Of a DNA stretch of 64,000 bases, positions 1-9,233 are shown in pieces. Source of the DNA: Polaromonas sp. (GTDB lineage Bacteria; Pseudomonadota; Gammaproteobacteria; Burkholderiales; Burkholderiaceae_C); contig NZ_JACPOF010000020.1 in assembly GCF_016185115.1 (NCBI RefSeq), positions 248,001 through 312,000 on the forward strand, given 5' to 3'. The position numbers and the translations under genes are program-made. The stretch's first letter is position 1. Each line of letters begins with the position of its first letter. The notes beneath the pieces are model-generated. The model did no database searches, was not told the origin of the DNA, and was given only the letters and a program-made list of their open reading frames with translations.

Positions 1-349
1 GTGCCTGCTCGCAGGCCAGGCGGGATGCGTGTTCTTTCGGCAAAAACACCATGCCTACGCCGTATTCACCGGGAGGCGGCAACTGCACGCCAGTCTTCGC
101 CATTTCTTCACGATAAAGCGCATCAGGCAGCTGGATCAATATGCCGGCACCGTCACCCATGAGCTTGTCGGCACCGACTGCACCCCGGTGATCCAGGTTC
201 TCGAGAATCTTGAGGCCCTGTTGGACGATGGAGTGCGATTTGTGGCCCTTGATGTGCGCGACAAAGCCGACGCCGCAGGCATCGTGTTCGTTGGCACCAG
301 AGTACAAGCCATGGTCTTGAAGATCTTTAATTTCAGCTGCCGTCGTCAT
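1..349 (-). CDS. gltB: Glutamate synthase large subunit, N-terminal part (runs off the window)
   Basis: This is the first 116 codons of the NADPH glutamate synthase alpha subunit, which moves the amide nitrogen of glutamine onto 2-oxoglutarate in ammonium assimilation. The start is ATG at 347-349, preceded by AGGAG about six bases upstream. The protein opens with a short propeptide and then DACGVGFVAHIKG. Cys25 fits the nucleophile of the class II glutamine amidotransferase domain, which is exposed when the propeptide is removed. Further on, HRGAVGADKLMGDGAGILIQ is the usual GltB Ntn-hydrolase sequence. The frame is open to the window edge, so the synthase, FMN and Fe-S parts are not seen. 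Confidence 0.95.
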   Translation of the reverse strand, partial: MTTAAEIKDLQDHGLYSGANEHDACGVGFVAHIKGHKSHSIVQQGLKILENLDHRGAVGADKLMGDGAGILIQLPDALYREEMAKTGVQLPPPGEYGVGMVFLPKEHASRLACEQA

Positions 350-426
350 GGCGCACTCCTAGTCAATTTATTCGCGGGGATAGGGATGATAAAGCGCAGC
401 AACAACAATGCCAAATCTATTAATTA

Positions 427-480
427 GGGTCAGATTCCAATTAATTCCACATAAATAAAGTCGGAATTTAATTGGGGACA
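427..480. repeat. REP-like hairpin, left side of the RAYT gene
   Basis: An 18-base word, GGGTCAGATTCCAATTAA (427-444), recurs as its exact reverse complement at 1259-1276 on the other side of the transposase gene. Within this copy, 437-448 and 463-475 (CCAATTAATTCC and GGAATTTAATTGG) form a nearly perfect stem with one bulged base. The word TTTAATTGGGG at 467-477 recurs directly at 1279-1289. Hairpins of this kind flanking a RAYT gene are the expected substrate of that transposase. The assignment as its cognate REP is inference. Confidence 0.7.
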
Positions 481-509
481 TATTTAAAATACCCAAAAGG
501 CCAACGAAA

Positions 510-1226
510 TCAAATATCTTTTTTGCCCACATCTTTCGTGGAAGAATTAATTGGTCTTCCACCCCGCATTTTTTGAACGCGGCGGGCGGTCTGTTTTTGC
601 AGATCAGCAACAAAGTCAGGTTCGCCCAAGGCCCAGCCGCTGAGCACAGACCGGGTCAGGGCATCCTGCTGAGGGACAGATACACCCGCGCGCACCAATT
701 CGGCGTAAGCAGCTTCACGGGCGAAGGGCGTGTTGCCAAGAGTCCAGTACAGGGAATGCGGCGTCACCAGCCTGTCGCTACGCAGGCCGCCATAGTGGCC
801 ATAGCTTGACCATGGATAGTCACCCGCCTCTGCCGCCAGGCCGGCACGTACCGGGTTGAGATCCATATAGGCCATGCATGCAAGCAGGTAGCGGTCTGTC
901 TGGATCAGGGTAGAACGATAGCGGCCCTCCCATAGCGTGCCTGATCGCTCATGGAGGTCATTGAAATACCGTACATAACTCCGGCCAACAGCCTGCATCA
1001 TGCCCGGCAGCCCTGTGTCCGTCTCCGGCGTGACCAGCAGGTGAAAGTGGTTACCCATCAACACGTAGGAGTGCACGGCAACCTCAAACTTCCTGGAGTT
1101 ATCGTAGAGGAGCCCCAGCAGGTGCCCGTAATCGGCTGCGCTCCTGAAGATGGGCTGCCGGTTGTTGCCACGCTGTATGACGTGGTGCGGATAGCCGGGC
1201 AAAGTCAATCTGGGAAGGCGGGCCAT
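510..1226 (-). CDS. REP-associated tyrosine transposase (RAYT, Y1_Tnp/IS200-like)
   Basis: A 238-residue single-strand DNA transposase of the HUH family. It opens with MARLPRLTLPGYPHHVIQRG, the normal N-terminus of stand-alone RAYTs. The open frame extends 48 codons further upstream, but that extension runs through the flanking repeat and is unlikely to be translated. The metal-binding HUH motif is His60-Phe-His62 in MGNHFHLLVTP. The likely nucleophile is Tyr84 in GRSYVRYFN, followed by GTLWEGRYRST. The gene appears intact and sits between the gltB promoter side and an ABC binding-protein gene. RAYTs are usually single-copy, vertically kept genes that mobilise REP hairpins rather than themselves, and the inverted repeats on both sides fit this. 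Confidence 0.9.
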   Translation of the reverse strand: MARLPRLTLPGYPHHVIQRGNNRQPIFRSAADYGHLLGLLYDNSRKFEVAVHSYVLMGNHFHLLVTPETDTGLPGMMQAVGRSYVRYFNDLHERSGTLWEGRYRSTLIQTDRYLLACMAYMDLNPVRAGLAAEAGDYPWSSYGHYGGLRSDRLVTPHSLYWTLGNTPFAREAAYAELVRAGVSVPQQDALTRSVLSGWALGEPDFVADLQKQTARRVQKMRGGRPINSSTKDVGKKDI

Positions 1227-1258
1227 GCGGATGGATCCTGGGTTGTACTGAACCCAGT

Positions 1259-1292
1259 TTAATTGGAATCTGACCCCGTTTAATTGGGGTTG
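1259..1292. repeat. REP-like repeat, right side of the RAYT gene
   Basis: Bases 1259-1276 (TTAATTGGAATCTGACCC) are the exact reverse complement of 427-444. Bases 1279-1289 (TTTAATTGGGG) repeat 467-477 directly. Together with the left element they bracket the transposase gene. The repeat lies just upstream of the chosen transposase start, so it would be within the 5' leader or promoter of that gene. Confidence 0.65.
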
Positions 1293-1389
1293 TTGCTCGT
1301 CAAATCCCCATCCGTTAATCCGGCTGGTTTCCAGCCAGCCCCCGAGCCAGTCCGGCCACCTCACACTCACTTAGGGTGACATGCTGGTT

Positions 1390-2538
1390 TCAGCGCACGA
1401 CCTTGCCATCAGGCGTGATTGTCACAAGATCAACGGCCCTCACAGACTCGTATTTTTTGGCGCGTAAATTCACACGAAAGCCGCTCATGTCGTAATCGGT
1501 CATGCCCTCGAATGCCTTCTGCAAACCGGTACGGTCTGGCTTTCCGCTACCGGAGGCGCTGCGTCTGACACCTTCGGCAAATGCGCGGGCCGCGACATAG
1601 CCCTCAACGCTCTCATAGCTGGGCGTCTGGTCGGTCTGGTTCAGTACGTCGAGGTACTCCTTTATCAGAGGCGTGCCGACACTGCGCGGGGAAGGCACGA
1701 CCTGCGAGATCACAACGCCGCCGATTTCCTTACCCAAAGCGCTGAACAGTGGGTCAATGCCGACGACCGAGAAATTGAGGAACTGGCCCGCGTATCCCGC
1801 ACGGCGCATTTTCCGGATAAAAGCGGCGGAAGAGTTGAACAGGCTGACCTGGATGATGGCCTGGGGTTGTGCCTTCATCAGCGCAGCAACGGCGGCGTCC
1901 ACCTTGTCACTGTTAACCGGAGACAGCGCACTGGCGACCAGGGGCGGCCTCTTGAGGTCAATCAGCGCCTGGTGGACAGCTGCCAGCCCCGCCCGGCCCA
2001 TCGCATCTTCTTCGGCAAACACCGCTATCCTGTCCTGGCTGAGGGTGGCGCAGTGGCGTGCCACCTTGTAGGCTTCATCAGCAAGCGCAGGCCGCACGTG
2101 GAACACGCTGGTGAGGCCTGTGTCGTGCAGCGCGTCAGAAGCAGCGAACGGCGCAAAGAAAAGGGTGCTGGAAGCCCGAGCCACACCATATGCGGCGTCG
2201 CAGCTGGCCGTGCCTGCAAATCCGAAGAGGCCATCAACGCCCTCGTCTATCAGTTGCCTGGCGTTGGCAGCCGCCTTGGCGGCGCTGTAACCATCGTCGA
2301 GTGCCTTGACTTCTATCCGGTAGCCGCCCGCACCATTTTTTGCATTGATGGCGTCAAAATACATTTTTGCACCATTAAAGTAAGCCAGCCCGATCTGATC
2401 GGCAGCACCGGTCAGGGGCACGGACTGCCCCAACACCAGCTTTCGCCCCTTTGCGGCCTGGGCCCAAAGTGCAGGGCTGGCCACAAGGGCACCTGCAGAA
2501 ACACTGCGCAACACCAATTGGCGGCGATTGATGGTCAT
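1390..2538 (-). CDS. ABC transporter substrate-binding protein, LivJ/Peripla_BP_6 type
   Basis: A 382-residue periplasmic binding protein of the branched-chain amino acid (HAAT) class. The start at 2538 has GGAGG five bases upstream. Earlier in-frame ATGs lack this. The N-terminus MTINRRQLVLRSVSAGALVASPALWAQA is a signal peptide whose twin arginines make Tat export possible. The mature part opens KLVLGQSVPLTGAADQIG, typical of type I periplasmic folds for leucine-like or urea/amide ligands. Later blocks (GVDGLFGFAGTAS; VEGYVAARAFAEGV) fit the family. No permease or ATPase genes are adjacent, so it is an orphan component and its ligand cannot be named. Confidence 0.85.
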   Translation of the reverse strand: MTINRRQLVLRSVSAGALVASPALWAQAAKGRKLVLGQSVPLTGAADQIGLAYFNGAKMYFDAINAKNGAGGYRIEVKALDDGYSAAKAAANARQLIDEGVDGLFGFAGTASCDAAYGVARASSTLFFAPFAASDALHDTGLTSVFHVRPALADEAYKVARHCATLSQDRIAVFAEEDAMGRAGLAAVHQALIDLKRPPLVASALSPVNSDKVDAAVAALMKAQPQAIIQVSLFNSSAAFIRKMRRAGYAGQFLNFSVVGIDPLFSALGKEIGGVVISQVVPSPRSVGTPLIKEYLDVLNQTDQTPSYESVEGYVAARAFAEGVRRSASGSGKPDRTGLQKAFEGMTDYDMSGFRVNLRAKKYESVRAVDLVTITPDGKVVR

Positions 2539-2724
2539 GGCGTCCTCCATTGTTTGGAAAATACATGCGGGCATGTTTGATGCCATCGAACAGCCTGCAG
2601 CAGCAGGGCAGACCGTCGATGAATCACAAGTCCAGCAGCGTAAGGCCGAACTGCAGCAGGAAACACGGGGATGGATGCCGAGATGTCATAAGGCCATGCA
2701 CAGGTATTGCATGGAGCCGGTCGG

Positions 2725-3975
2725 CTATTGAAATCGGGGTGAGCGCAGTCGTTCGAGTTCGGTTCTGATCGATAGTGCGAGGCACAGGCCGGCGATGCAC
2801 AGGGCGGCACTCACAGCGCCTGTCCATTGCCATCCACCGGCACGTACGGCCACCCATGCCATCAATGGAGGAACCACAAACTGCCCGGCAGAAGACCACT
2901 GCTGCAGCCAGCCCACAGTGGCCGAGACTGCATCAGGACGAGGTGCCAGCCTGATCGACAGGCTAAACAGGGTGGCAGGAATCAGTCCCCCCACTGCGGA
3001 AAAAGCCATGATGGCTGCGTATTGCCACCACGGCCCGATATGGGCGCCAAAGGCCAGCAGCGTACCCGTGCCCATGACAAGGAAACCCGCAGACAACAGG
3101 ACCGGCGCGGAAATGCCTTTTTCCAGCAGACGTCCCGCCACCACATTACCGACCATGTTCAGCGCTGCGGCCAGCGCCGTGAGCCAGGCTGCCGTCGTGC
3201 TGGCCACACCAGCTGCGGCATAAATGGTCGGCAGGAACCCCACCACCGCCAGCCATTGCCCGGCGTAGACCGCAAACGTCAAGGCCATCAACCACACGGG
3301 TCTGGAACGAAGTGTCAACGCCAGCAATGTGCGGGTCACTGATTTATCCGGCGCGGCGGCCTCTGCATGATCGCGCACGCTGCGATCGGAAGGAACCTGC
3401 CAAAACAACAACAGTGCCATCAGTATGGCCACGCCTGATAAAAGGCACCACCAGATTCGCCAGCCACTGTCCTGCGATCCAAGAAGCATGGCCCAAGGCC
3501 CCAGCAACAGGGCCAGTGATGTTCCCAGTGGCATATAGGTGCCCCATACCCCCATCATGCTGTTGATACGCTCACGCGGCACCAGCATACGCAGCAGGCC
3601 GGGCCCGGGCAGCACCACCCAGAGAAAGCCCAGGCCCTCAAACGCGCGCGTCACCAGCAACCAGGTGGCGCTTTCGGCAAGAGAACCAAGCAGACTGGCC
3701 GTGCCGAGGACGAGCAGCCCCCCCACCATGCTGCGTTTGAGCCCCATGCGCTGCACGGCCAGGCCGGTCATCAGTCCCAGGCACATGCCGGCAAATTGCA
3801 CCAGCGACAGCAGGAAACCAGCCTGCAACAAGGTGACGCCAAGCACCCGCTCGAGCACAGGTACGGCCGGGGGCAGCTTGCCGATGTGCATCGCCGCACC
3901 CAGCGCGGCCGCCACTATGCAGAATGCTGTCGGCATACTTGGCTGAATGCCGCCCTGGCTGGCAATTTTGCTCAT
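2725..3975 (-). CDS. MFS transporter, CynX/NimT-like
   Basis: A 416-residue major facilitator with about twelve hydrophobic segments and no clear ligand-specific motif. After a short cytoplasmic start the first helix begins near residue 15, and the loop between helices 2 and 3 carries GLAVQRMGLKRSM, the usual MFS A-motif position. Its ATG overlaps the stop of dgt by four bases (ATGA at 3972-3975), so the two are translationally coupled and transcribed together from the aro/pil side. The family includes cyanate and nitroimidazole-type carriers. Substrate here is unknown, and coupling to dgt may be only positional. Confidence 0.8.
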   Translation of the reverse strand: MSKIASQGGIQPSMPTAFCIVAAALGAAMHIGKLPPAVPVLERVLGVTLLQAGFLLSLVQFAGMCLGLMTGLAVQRMGLKRSMVGGLLVLGTASLLGSLAESATWLLVTRAFEGLGFLWVVLPGPGLLRMLVPRERINSMMGVWGTYMPLGTSLALLLGPWAMLLGSQDSGWRIWWCLLSGVAILMALLLFWQVPSDRSVRDHAEAAAPDKSVTRTLLALTLRSRPVWLMALTFAVYAGQWLAVVGFLPTIYAAAGVASTTAAWLTALAAALNMVGNVVAGRLLEKGISAPVLLSAGFLVMGTGTLLAFGAHIGPWWQYAAIMAFSAVGGLIPATLFSLSIRLAPRPDAVSATVGWLQQWSSAGQFVVPPLMAWVAVRAGGWQWTGAVSAALCIAGLCLALSIRTELERLRSPRFQ

Positions 3976-5174
3976 GCGGGAAACGCTGCCCGCCCGACCA
4001 GCCGCCCGTGCTCTTTCGATGCAAAACGGTCTGTCATGCCGGCAATGTAATCGGCCACCACACGTTCGGGCCGGACGCCTGCCGAATGCGTCATGTCAAC
4101 CCCATCGAAACGGTCGGTGTGTGCCTGCGGCATCTGCAGGGGGTCGGCCATGTAGGCGGCGAACAACTCACGCACCACCTGCTTGGCAGACTCGGTGGTT
4201 TCGGAGACCTTCGGGTGTCGATAGAGGTTTTTGAGCAGGAATTGTTTGAGTGCAGCCGATTGCGTCGCCATGTCCGCGCTGAAACAAATCAGCGGCGGCC
4301 CCTGCCGGACGGCATCCACATTCGCTGCCCCCCTGCGTGCGATCACCCGCGTGGTTGCGTCTATCACGTCGTAGACCTGCGCGCTGAGCATGCGGCGTAT
4401 GGTCTCGAACAGAAGCCTGCGTCCTCTTAGCAAAGGATGGGCCAGGCTGGTTTCCCGGCGGTAACAACTGAACAGCTCAACCTCTTCAAGCTGCTCCAGT
4501 TGCAGCAGGCCAGAGCGCACGCCATCATCAATATCGTGGGCGTTGTAGGCAATTTCATCCGCCAGATTCGCCAGTTGCGCCTCCAGCGAGGGCTGCAGCC
4601 TGAGGGAGCCCGCAGCTTCTGCGGGAGGCAAAAACCGGTGTGCCACACCACCTGGCTCGCGCGCCTCAATGCGCAACGCATTGCGGCGCGAGCAGTGTTT
4701 GAGTATGCCTTCGCGCGTCTCGAAAGTGAGGTTCAGTCCGTTGTATTCCGGGTAACGCTCTTCCAGCGAATCCACCACGCGCAGGCTTTGCAGGTTGTGC
4801 TCGAAGCCCGCACTTTGCGGGTTGTGCGCCTTCAGGCAGTTGTTCAGGGCGTCCTGACCGGCGTGCCCGAAAGGTGTGTGGCCAAGATCGTGCGCCAGCG
4901 CAATGGCTTCGACCAGATCTTCGTTGATGTGCAGCGCACGGGCAATGGAGCGGCCCAGTTGCGCGACCTCGAGCGAATGCGTGAGGCGGGTCCGGAACAG
5001 GTCTCCCTCATGGTTGAGGAAAACCTGGGTTTTATAGACCAGCCGGCGAAACGCAGTCGAATGCACGATGCGGTCGCGGTCACGCTGAAAGTCCGAACGC
5101 GTCGGTGCTGCAGCTTCGGGAAACCTGCGCCCACGTGACAAGGCCGGGTCGCAGGCATAAGGTGCCAGGTTCAT
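3972..5174 (-). CDS. dgt: Deoxyguanosinetriphosphate triphosphohydrolase-like protein
   Basis: A 400-residue HD-domain dNTP triphosphohydrolase that splits dGTP to deoxyguanosine and tripolyphosphate and may act in DNA quality control. The ATG at 5174 (MNLAPYACDP) is chosen; an upstream TTG would run into the end of aroB. Visible family blocks are DRDRIVHSTAFRRLVYKTQVF, then the metal-binding HD core TRLTHSLEVAQLGR and ALAHDLGHTPFGHAGQDALN, then LANLADEIAYNAHDIDDG. Length fits the shorter type 2 family. It follows aroB after 20 bases in the conserved betaproteobacterial order pil-aroK-aroB-dgt. Confidence 0.92.
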   Translation of the reverse strand: MNLAPYACDPALSRGRRFPEAAAPTRSDFQRDRDRIVHSTAFRRLVYKTQVFLNHEGDLFRTRLTHSLEVAQLGRSIARALHINEDLVEAIALAHDLGHTPFGHAGQDALNNCLKAHNPQSAGFEHNLQSLRVVDSLEERYPEYNGLNLTFETREGILKHCSRRNALRIEAREPGGVAHRFLPPAEAAGSLRLQPSLEAQLANLADEIAYNAHDIDDGVRSGLLQLEQLEEVELFSCYRRETSLAHPLLRGRRLLFETIRRMLSAQVYDVIDATTRVIARRGAANVDAVRQGPPLICFSADMATQSAALKQFLLKNLYRHPKVSETTESAKQVVRELFAAYMADPLQMPQAHTDRFDGVDMTHSAGVRPERVVADYIAGMTDRFASKEHGRLVGRAAFPA

Positions 5175-5194
5175 GGCGAATGGTGCTGCGTAAA

Positions 5195-6310
5195 TTAGCG
5201 GCAGCAAGTGTCTATGACTTCACGAACCAGGGCATCTGGCGCGGCACGAACAACGGCCCGACCGGGTCCTTCAATCAGTACGAACCTGATCTCGCCCGCC
5301 TCTGACTTTTTATCCACGCGCATCAGTTCCAGGTAACGGCCTGCATTGTCCTGGCTCGACAATACGGGTCCCTTCACCGGAAGACCAGCCCTTGCGACGA
5401 GGTGAACCAGGCGCTCAACAAATGCGTCATCCACCAGCCCCAGACGCCGGGACAGGTGCGCGGCCATCACCATGCCACACCCAACGCCTTCACCGTGCAA
5501 CCACTCGCCATAACCAAGGCCAGACTCAATGGCATGCCCGAAGGTATGGCCGAAATTAAGGATGGCGCGCAAGCCCTGCTCCCGTTCATCCTGACCGACG
5601 ACCCAGGCCTTGATTTCACAACTGCGCCTGACGGCATGCGCCAGCGCCACGGGGTCGCGCGCGAGCAGGGCATCCATATTGGTTTCAATCCAGTCAAGAA
5701 AATCAAGGTCGGCGATGGGCCCGTACTTGATAACTTCCGCCAGGCCTGCACTCAATTCGCGGGCAGGCAAGGTGTTCAGCACGTCCAGGTCACACACGAC
5801 CAGTTGTGGCTGGTAAAACGCGCCAATCATGTTCTTGCCAAGCGGATGGTTGATGGCCGTCTTCCCGCCTACCGAGGAATCGACCTGGGCCAGCAAGGTC
5901 GTGGGTACCTGCACAAAAGGCACACCGCGCATGTAACTCGCCGCAGCAAAACCGGTCATGTCACCAACCACGCCACCGCCCAGCGCAAACAGGACAGTTT
6001 TCCGGTCACAGCCGTTTTCCAGCAGCGCGTCAAAAATCAGCTGCAGGGTCTGCCAGTCCTTATAGACCTCGCCATCCGGAAGCACAGTCAGCAGCACCTT
6101 TTTGTAGTGCCCGCCGAGCGCCGCCTGGAGCTGCCGGGCATAAAGGGGGGCGACGGCGGTATTGCTGACAATCAGCGCCGTTGTCGCCGGAGGAAGCTGT
6201 CTGTAAGTGGCGGAATCACCCAGAAGTTCCGGACCAATAACAATAGGGTAACTGCGCTCTGCGAGGTTGATTTGAACCTGGGCGCCTGCTGGCGGGATAT
6301 TTGCGGACAT
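5195..6310 (-). CDS. aroB: 3-Dehydroquinate synthase
   Basis: Second step of the shikimate pathway, turning DAHP into 3-dehydroquinate with NAD+ and a divalent metal. The 371-residue form begins [20 protein letters not shown]. The longer open frame upstream has no support. Recognisable blocks are [10 protein letters not shown], the NAD-binding [41 protein letters not shown] and the metal-site region [13 protein letters not shown] with its histidines. Length is normal (about 360). It lies 68 bases downstream of aroK on the same strand, so both shikimate genes are probably read with the pil operon. Confidence 0.97.
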   Translation of the reverse strand: MSANIPPAGAQVQINLAERSYPIVIGPELLGDSATYRQLPPATTALIVSNTAVAPLYARQLQAALGGHYKKVLLTVLPDGEVYKDWQTLQLIFDALLENGCDRKTVLFALGGGVVGDMTGFAAASYMRGVPFVQVPTTLLAQVDSSVGGKTAINHPLGKNMIGAFYQPQLVVCDLDVLNTLPARELSAGLAEVIKYGPIADLDFLDWIETNMDALLARDPVALAHAVRRSCEIKAWVVGQDEREQGLRAILNFGHTFGHAIESGLGYGEWLHGEGVGCGMVMAAHLSRRLGLVDDAFVERLVHLVARAGLPVKGPVLSSQDNAGRYLELMRVDKKSEAGEIRFVLIEGPGRAVVRAAPDALVREVIDTCCR

Positions 6311-6378
6311 AGGTTTCAAGTGTAGAGGCTTGCAGGGCGTCCTGTAAGCGCCGACAGGCGCACTGAAGCAGCCCGCAA

Positions 6379-6918
6379 TCAATGCGACTGTACAACGCCA
6401 GCGAGCTCAAGCTGCATCAGAATGGTATTGACCAGTGTCGAGACGGAAGGTCGGCCTGTTTCAATAACAAAGCGCGATGTTTCGCGGTACAGGGGATCGC
6501 GCACGGCATAGAGTTCCTTCAGGCGCGCCAGCGGATCTGAAACCTGCAGCAGGGGCCGATTCTGGTCATTGCGCAAACGCCTGAACACCTCTTCAGGTGC
6601 CGAGTGCAGGTAGACCGAGAGTGTTCGCTCACGGAGGCGTCTGCGATTGGCCTCGCGCAAAATGGCGCCGCCCCCGGTGGAGAGCACGCACGCCCCTTGT
6701 TGCGTCAACTCGTCAATCAGCTCTTCCTCGAGATCACGAAAAGCCGCCTCACCTTCACGTTCGAAGAATTCGCGGATGGAGCAGCCGATACGCTGCTCTA
6801 TGACCTGGTCGGAGTCAACAAACCTGATGCCCAGGCGCCTGGCAAGCTGCCGCCCAATGGTCGACTTGCCCGAGCCAGGCAAACCGACGCAGGCGATTCT
6901 GGCGGGATGGTTGTTCAC
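6379..6918 (-). CDS. aroK: Shikimate kinase
   Basis: A 179-residue kinase that phosphorylates shikimate at O3. The P-loop is GLPGSGKST (residues 13-21). Asp36-Ser37-Asp38 in [12 protein letters not shown] is the shikimate/Mg2+ site, and [15 protein letters not shown] is the family's GGG block. [10 protein letters not shown] is the adenine-binding/LID region. It lies between pilQ and aroB, the arrangement seen in many proteobacteria, where aroK and aroB trail the pilus operon. The 149 bases separating it from pilQ hold no other gene that I can support. Confidence 0.97.
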   Translation of the reverse strand: MNNHPARIACVGLPGSGKSTIGRQLARRLGIRFVDSDQVIEQRIGCSIREFFEREGEAAFRDLEEELIDELTQQGACVLSTGGGAILREANRRRLRERTLSVYLHSAPEEVFRRLRNDQNRPLLQVSDPLARLKELYAVRDPLYRETSRFVIETGRPSVSTLVNTILMQLELAGVVQSH

Positions 6919-7067
6919 GTTCTGATTTTAGAGCCTGTGAATTTGCCATTCACAATGGCCGGGGCGTTTCGGCACCGCGAGTTGCCGGTGAGACCGGGGC
7001 GTGCCCCGCGCATGACAAATGGGCATCCGGCAGCGGGCATTGCCCGCCGCAGGCCATCAGCGAAACA

Positions 7068-9233
7068 TCAGCGCAATGTAGCTCCGCTCGTGAGCATCTT
7101 GGGCGTGATGAATACCAGCAACTCGTTCCGGCTCGCCGTACGGGTCTTCTGCTTGAACAGGTTGCCAATGCCCGGCAGATCTCCGAGAAACGGAACCTTG
7201 GTTTCGTCCTCGCGGTCGTTCTGCTCATAGATGCCGCCCAATACAACCGTGCCGCCGTTTTCAACCAGCACCTGGGTCTGGATGTGCTTGGTATCGATGG
7301 CAAATCCATTCGAAGTGGATCGGCCGACACTGTCCTTGTTGACGTCCACATTCAGGATGATGTTGCCCTCGGGCGTGATTTGCGGGGTCACTTCAAGTTT
7401 CAGGTTGGCCTTGCGAAAGGCAATGGATGTTGCGCCGCTCGATGTCGCCTGTTGATAGGGCAACTCGGTGCCCTGCTCGATCACGGCCTTGACCTGGTCT
7501 GCCGTGACGATACGCGGGCTGGACACAATCTTGCCCTTGCCATCTGCTTCGGCGGCTGAAATTTCAAGGTTGAGCAGGCGGGTCAGATTGGAACTGAACA
7601 GGGAGATGGCAAATGTCGCAGCGGGGAAGCCGTTTTGACCGACTGCCGGCATATTGACAAAGTCGCCAGCGTTTGTCCCAAAATTCCCCCCGGCTACTGG
7701 CGGATTGGTGGCGTTGACGCTGGGCGCAATATAGCTGTTCCCAAACATCACATTGCTGTTGTTATTCAGGGTGAAAGGCCGGCCGCCCAGGCGCACACCC
7801 AGTGAACGGCCAAAAGTATCAGCCGCCTCTACGATACGGGCCTCAATCAGCACCTGACGCACAGGAATATCGAGCTTGGCAATCAGCGCCTGAATCTGCT
7901 CAAGTTTGGCCGGTATATCGGTGATAAAGAGCTGGTTGGTGCGCGACTCCGAGATCACGCTTCCACGCGTGGACAGGATTCTGGTAGCCCCCGCACCTGT
8001 TCCCACCAGGCCCGCGGAAATTTCCGAAGCCTTGGCGTAGTTCAGCTTGAAATCCTGTGTGCGCAAGGGCTCCAGACTCTGAATGGCGTTTCTCGATTCA
8101 AGATCGAGTTTTTCCTTGGCGGCCAGCTCATCCTTGGGTGCGATCAACAGGACGTTACCTGACTTGCGCATGCCCAGGCCTCGCGCCTGCAGGATGATGT
8201 CCAGCGCCTGGTCCCACGGGACATCCTTCAGGCGCAAGGTGACATTGCCTGTAACGGTGTCGGATGTCACCACATTGAAATTGGTGAAATCAGCAATCAC
8301 CTGAAGCAGGGAGCGTATTTCAATATTCTGGAAATTGAGCGACAGTTTTTCACCATTAAAGCCCGGACCCTGGGTCAGCTTGCCCGGATCAATCTTTTGC
8401 TGGCGGATTTCAAGCACAAACTGGTTATCACTCTGGTAAGCACTGTGCTCCCACAATCCTTTCGGCTCCACGATCATCCGGACCTTGTCCCCTGCCTGGA
8501 AGGTCGTGACGCTTTGCACCGGGGTACCGAAGTCCGCGACATCAAGACGACGGCGCAGCCCCTCGGGCAATGCGGACTTTAAAAACTCCACGACAAGTGT
8601 CTGACCTTGCGGCCGTATGTCCACGCCAACCTGGTTATTGGGCAGGTCTACGACAATCCGCCCGGAACTGTCAATGCCGCGCCTGAAGTCAAGATCCTTG
8701 AGTGGCAGGACGTCACGATTACGATTCTCCGCGAATGCCTGCGGCGCCGCACTGGAAGGTCCCGCCGCAACGATCGGGTCCAGGGAAATAAGAAGCGACT
8801 TCCCCTGGATCTCTGCCTTGTAAGCCGTGGATGCCTTCAGGTTCAGCACCACACGCGAACGCTCCCCGGCCTGAACAACGTTGGCCGAACGCAGGTTTCC
8901 AAGATTGATGTCCACAGTGGATCGACCCATGGCGTTGCCAACACCGGGAAAGTCAAGTGCAATGCGTGCAGGCGTCTGGATGCTGAATCCGGTCGGAATT
9001 GCAGTCAGGGGTTCCGCAAGTTCAACCCGTATGACCTCCACGCCGCCCTGCACCGATCCGGTAACGGACTGGATGGAATTGCCAGTGGCAGGCGACTGGG
9101 CCTGTACCGTCAATGATGCTGACATCACCAGCAGGGAAAGCATCCAGGCCATCTGCCTGGGCAAGCCGTCAAGCAAACTGCGCAGGCCGCCCCCCGGGGC
9201 AACGGCTTGTCGTGTCAATGTCTGCTTGTTCAT
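7068..9233 (-). CDS. pilQ: Type IV pilus secretin PilQ
   Basis: Outer membrane secretin through which the type IV pilus passes; also used for DNA uptake. The 721-residue product starts with MNKQTLTRQ at 9233, an ATG overlapping the pilP stop by four bases. After the signal peptide ending near LTVQA there are two AMIN-like peptidoglycan-binding regions (IRVELAEPLTAIPTGFSIQT; FRRGIDSSGRIVVDLP). Then come an STN-like segment (NIEIRSLLQVIADFTNFNVV), the N1 domain (RTNQLFITDIPAKLEQIQAL) and the secretin core, with VPFLGDLPGIGNLFKQ near the C-terminus. A Gly/Asn-rich insertion within the secretin core (around NNNSNVMFGNSY) is unremarkable for the family. Confidence 0.97.
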   Translation of the reverse strand: MNKQTLTRQAVAPGGGLRSLLDGLPRQMAWMLSLLVMSASLTVQAQSPATGNSIQSVTGSVQGGVEVIRVELAEPLTAIPTGFSIQTPARIALDFPGVGNAMGRSTVDINLGNLRSANVVQAGERSRVVLNLKASTAYKAEIQGKSLLISLDPIVAAGPSSAAPQAFAENRNRDVLPLKDLDFRRGIDSSGRIVVDLPNNQVGVDIRPQGQTLVVEFLKSALPEGLRRRLDVADFGTPVQSVTTFQAGDKVRMIVEPKGLWEHSAYQSDNQFVLEIRQQKIDPGKLTQGPGFNGEKLSLNFQNIEIRSLLQVIADFTNFNVVTSDTVTGNVTLRLKDVPWDQALDIILQARGLGMRKSGNVLLIAPKDELAAKEKLDLESRNAIQSLEPLRTQDFKLNYAKASEISAGLVGTGAGATRILSTRGSVISESRTNQLFITDIPAKLEQIQALIAKLDIPVRQVLIEARIVEAADTFGRSLGVRLGGRPFTLNNNSNVMFGNSYIAPSVNATNPPVAGGNFGTNAGDFVNMPAVGQNGFPAATFAISLFSSNLTRLLNLEISAAEADGKGKIVSSPRIVTADQVKAVIEQGTELPYQQATSSGATSIAFRKANLKLEVTPQITPEGNIILNVDVNKDSVGRSTSNGFAIDTKHIQTQVLVENGGTVVLGGIYEQNDREDETKVPFLGDLPGIGNLFKQKTRTASRNELLVFITPKMLTSGATLR

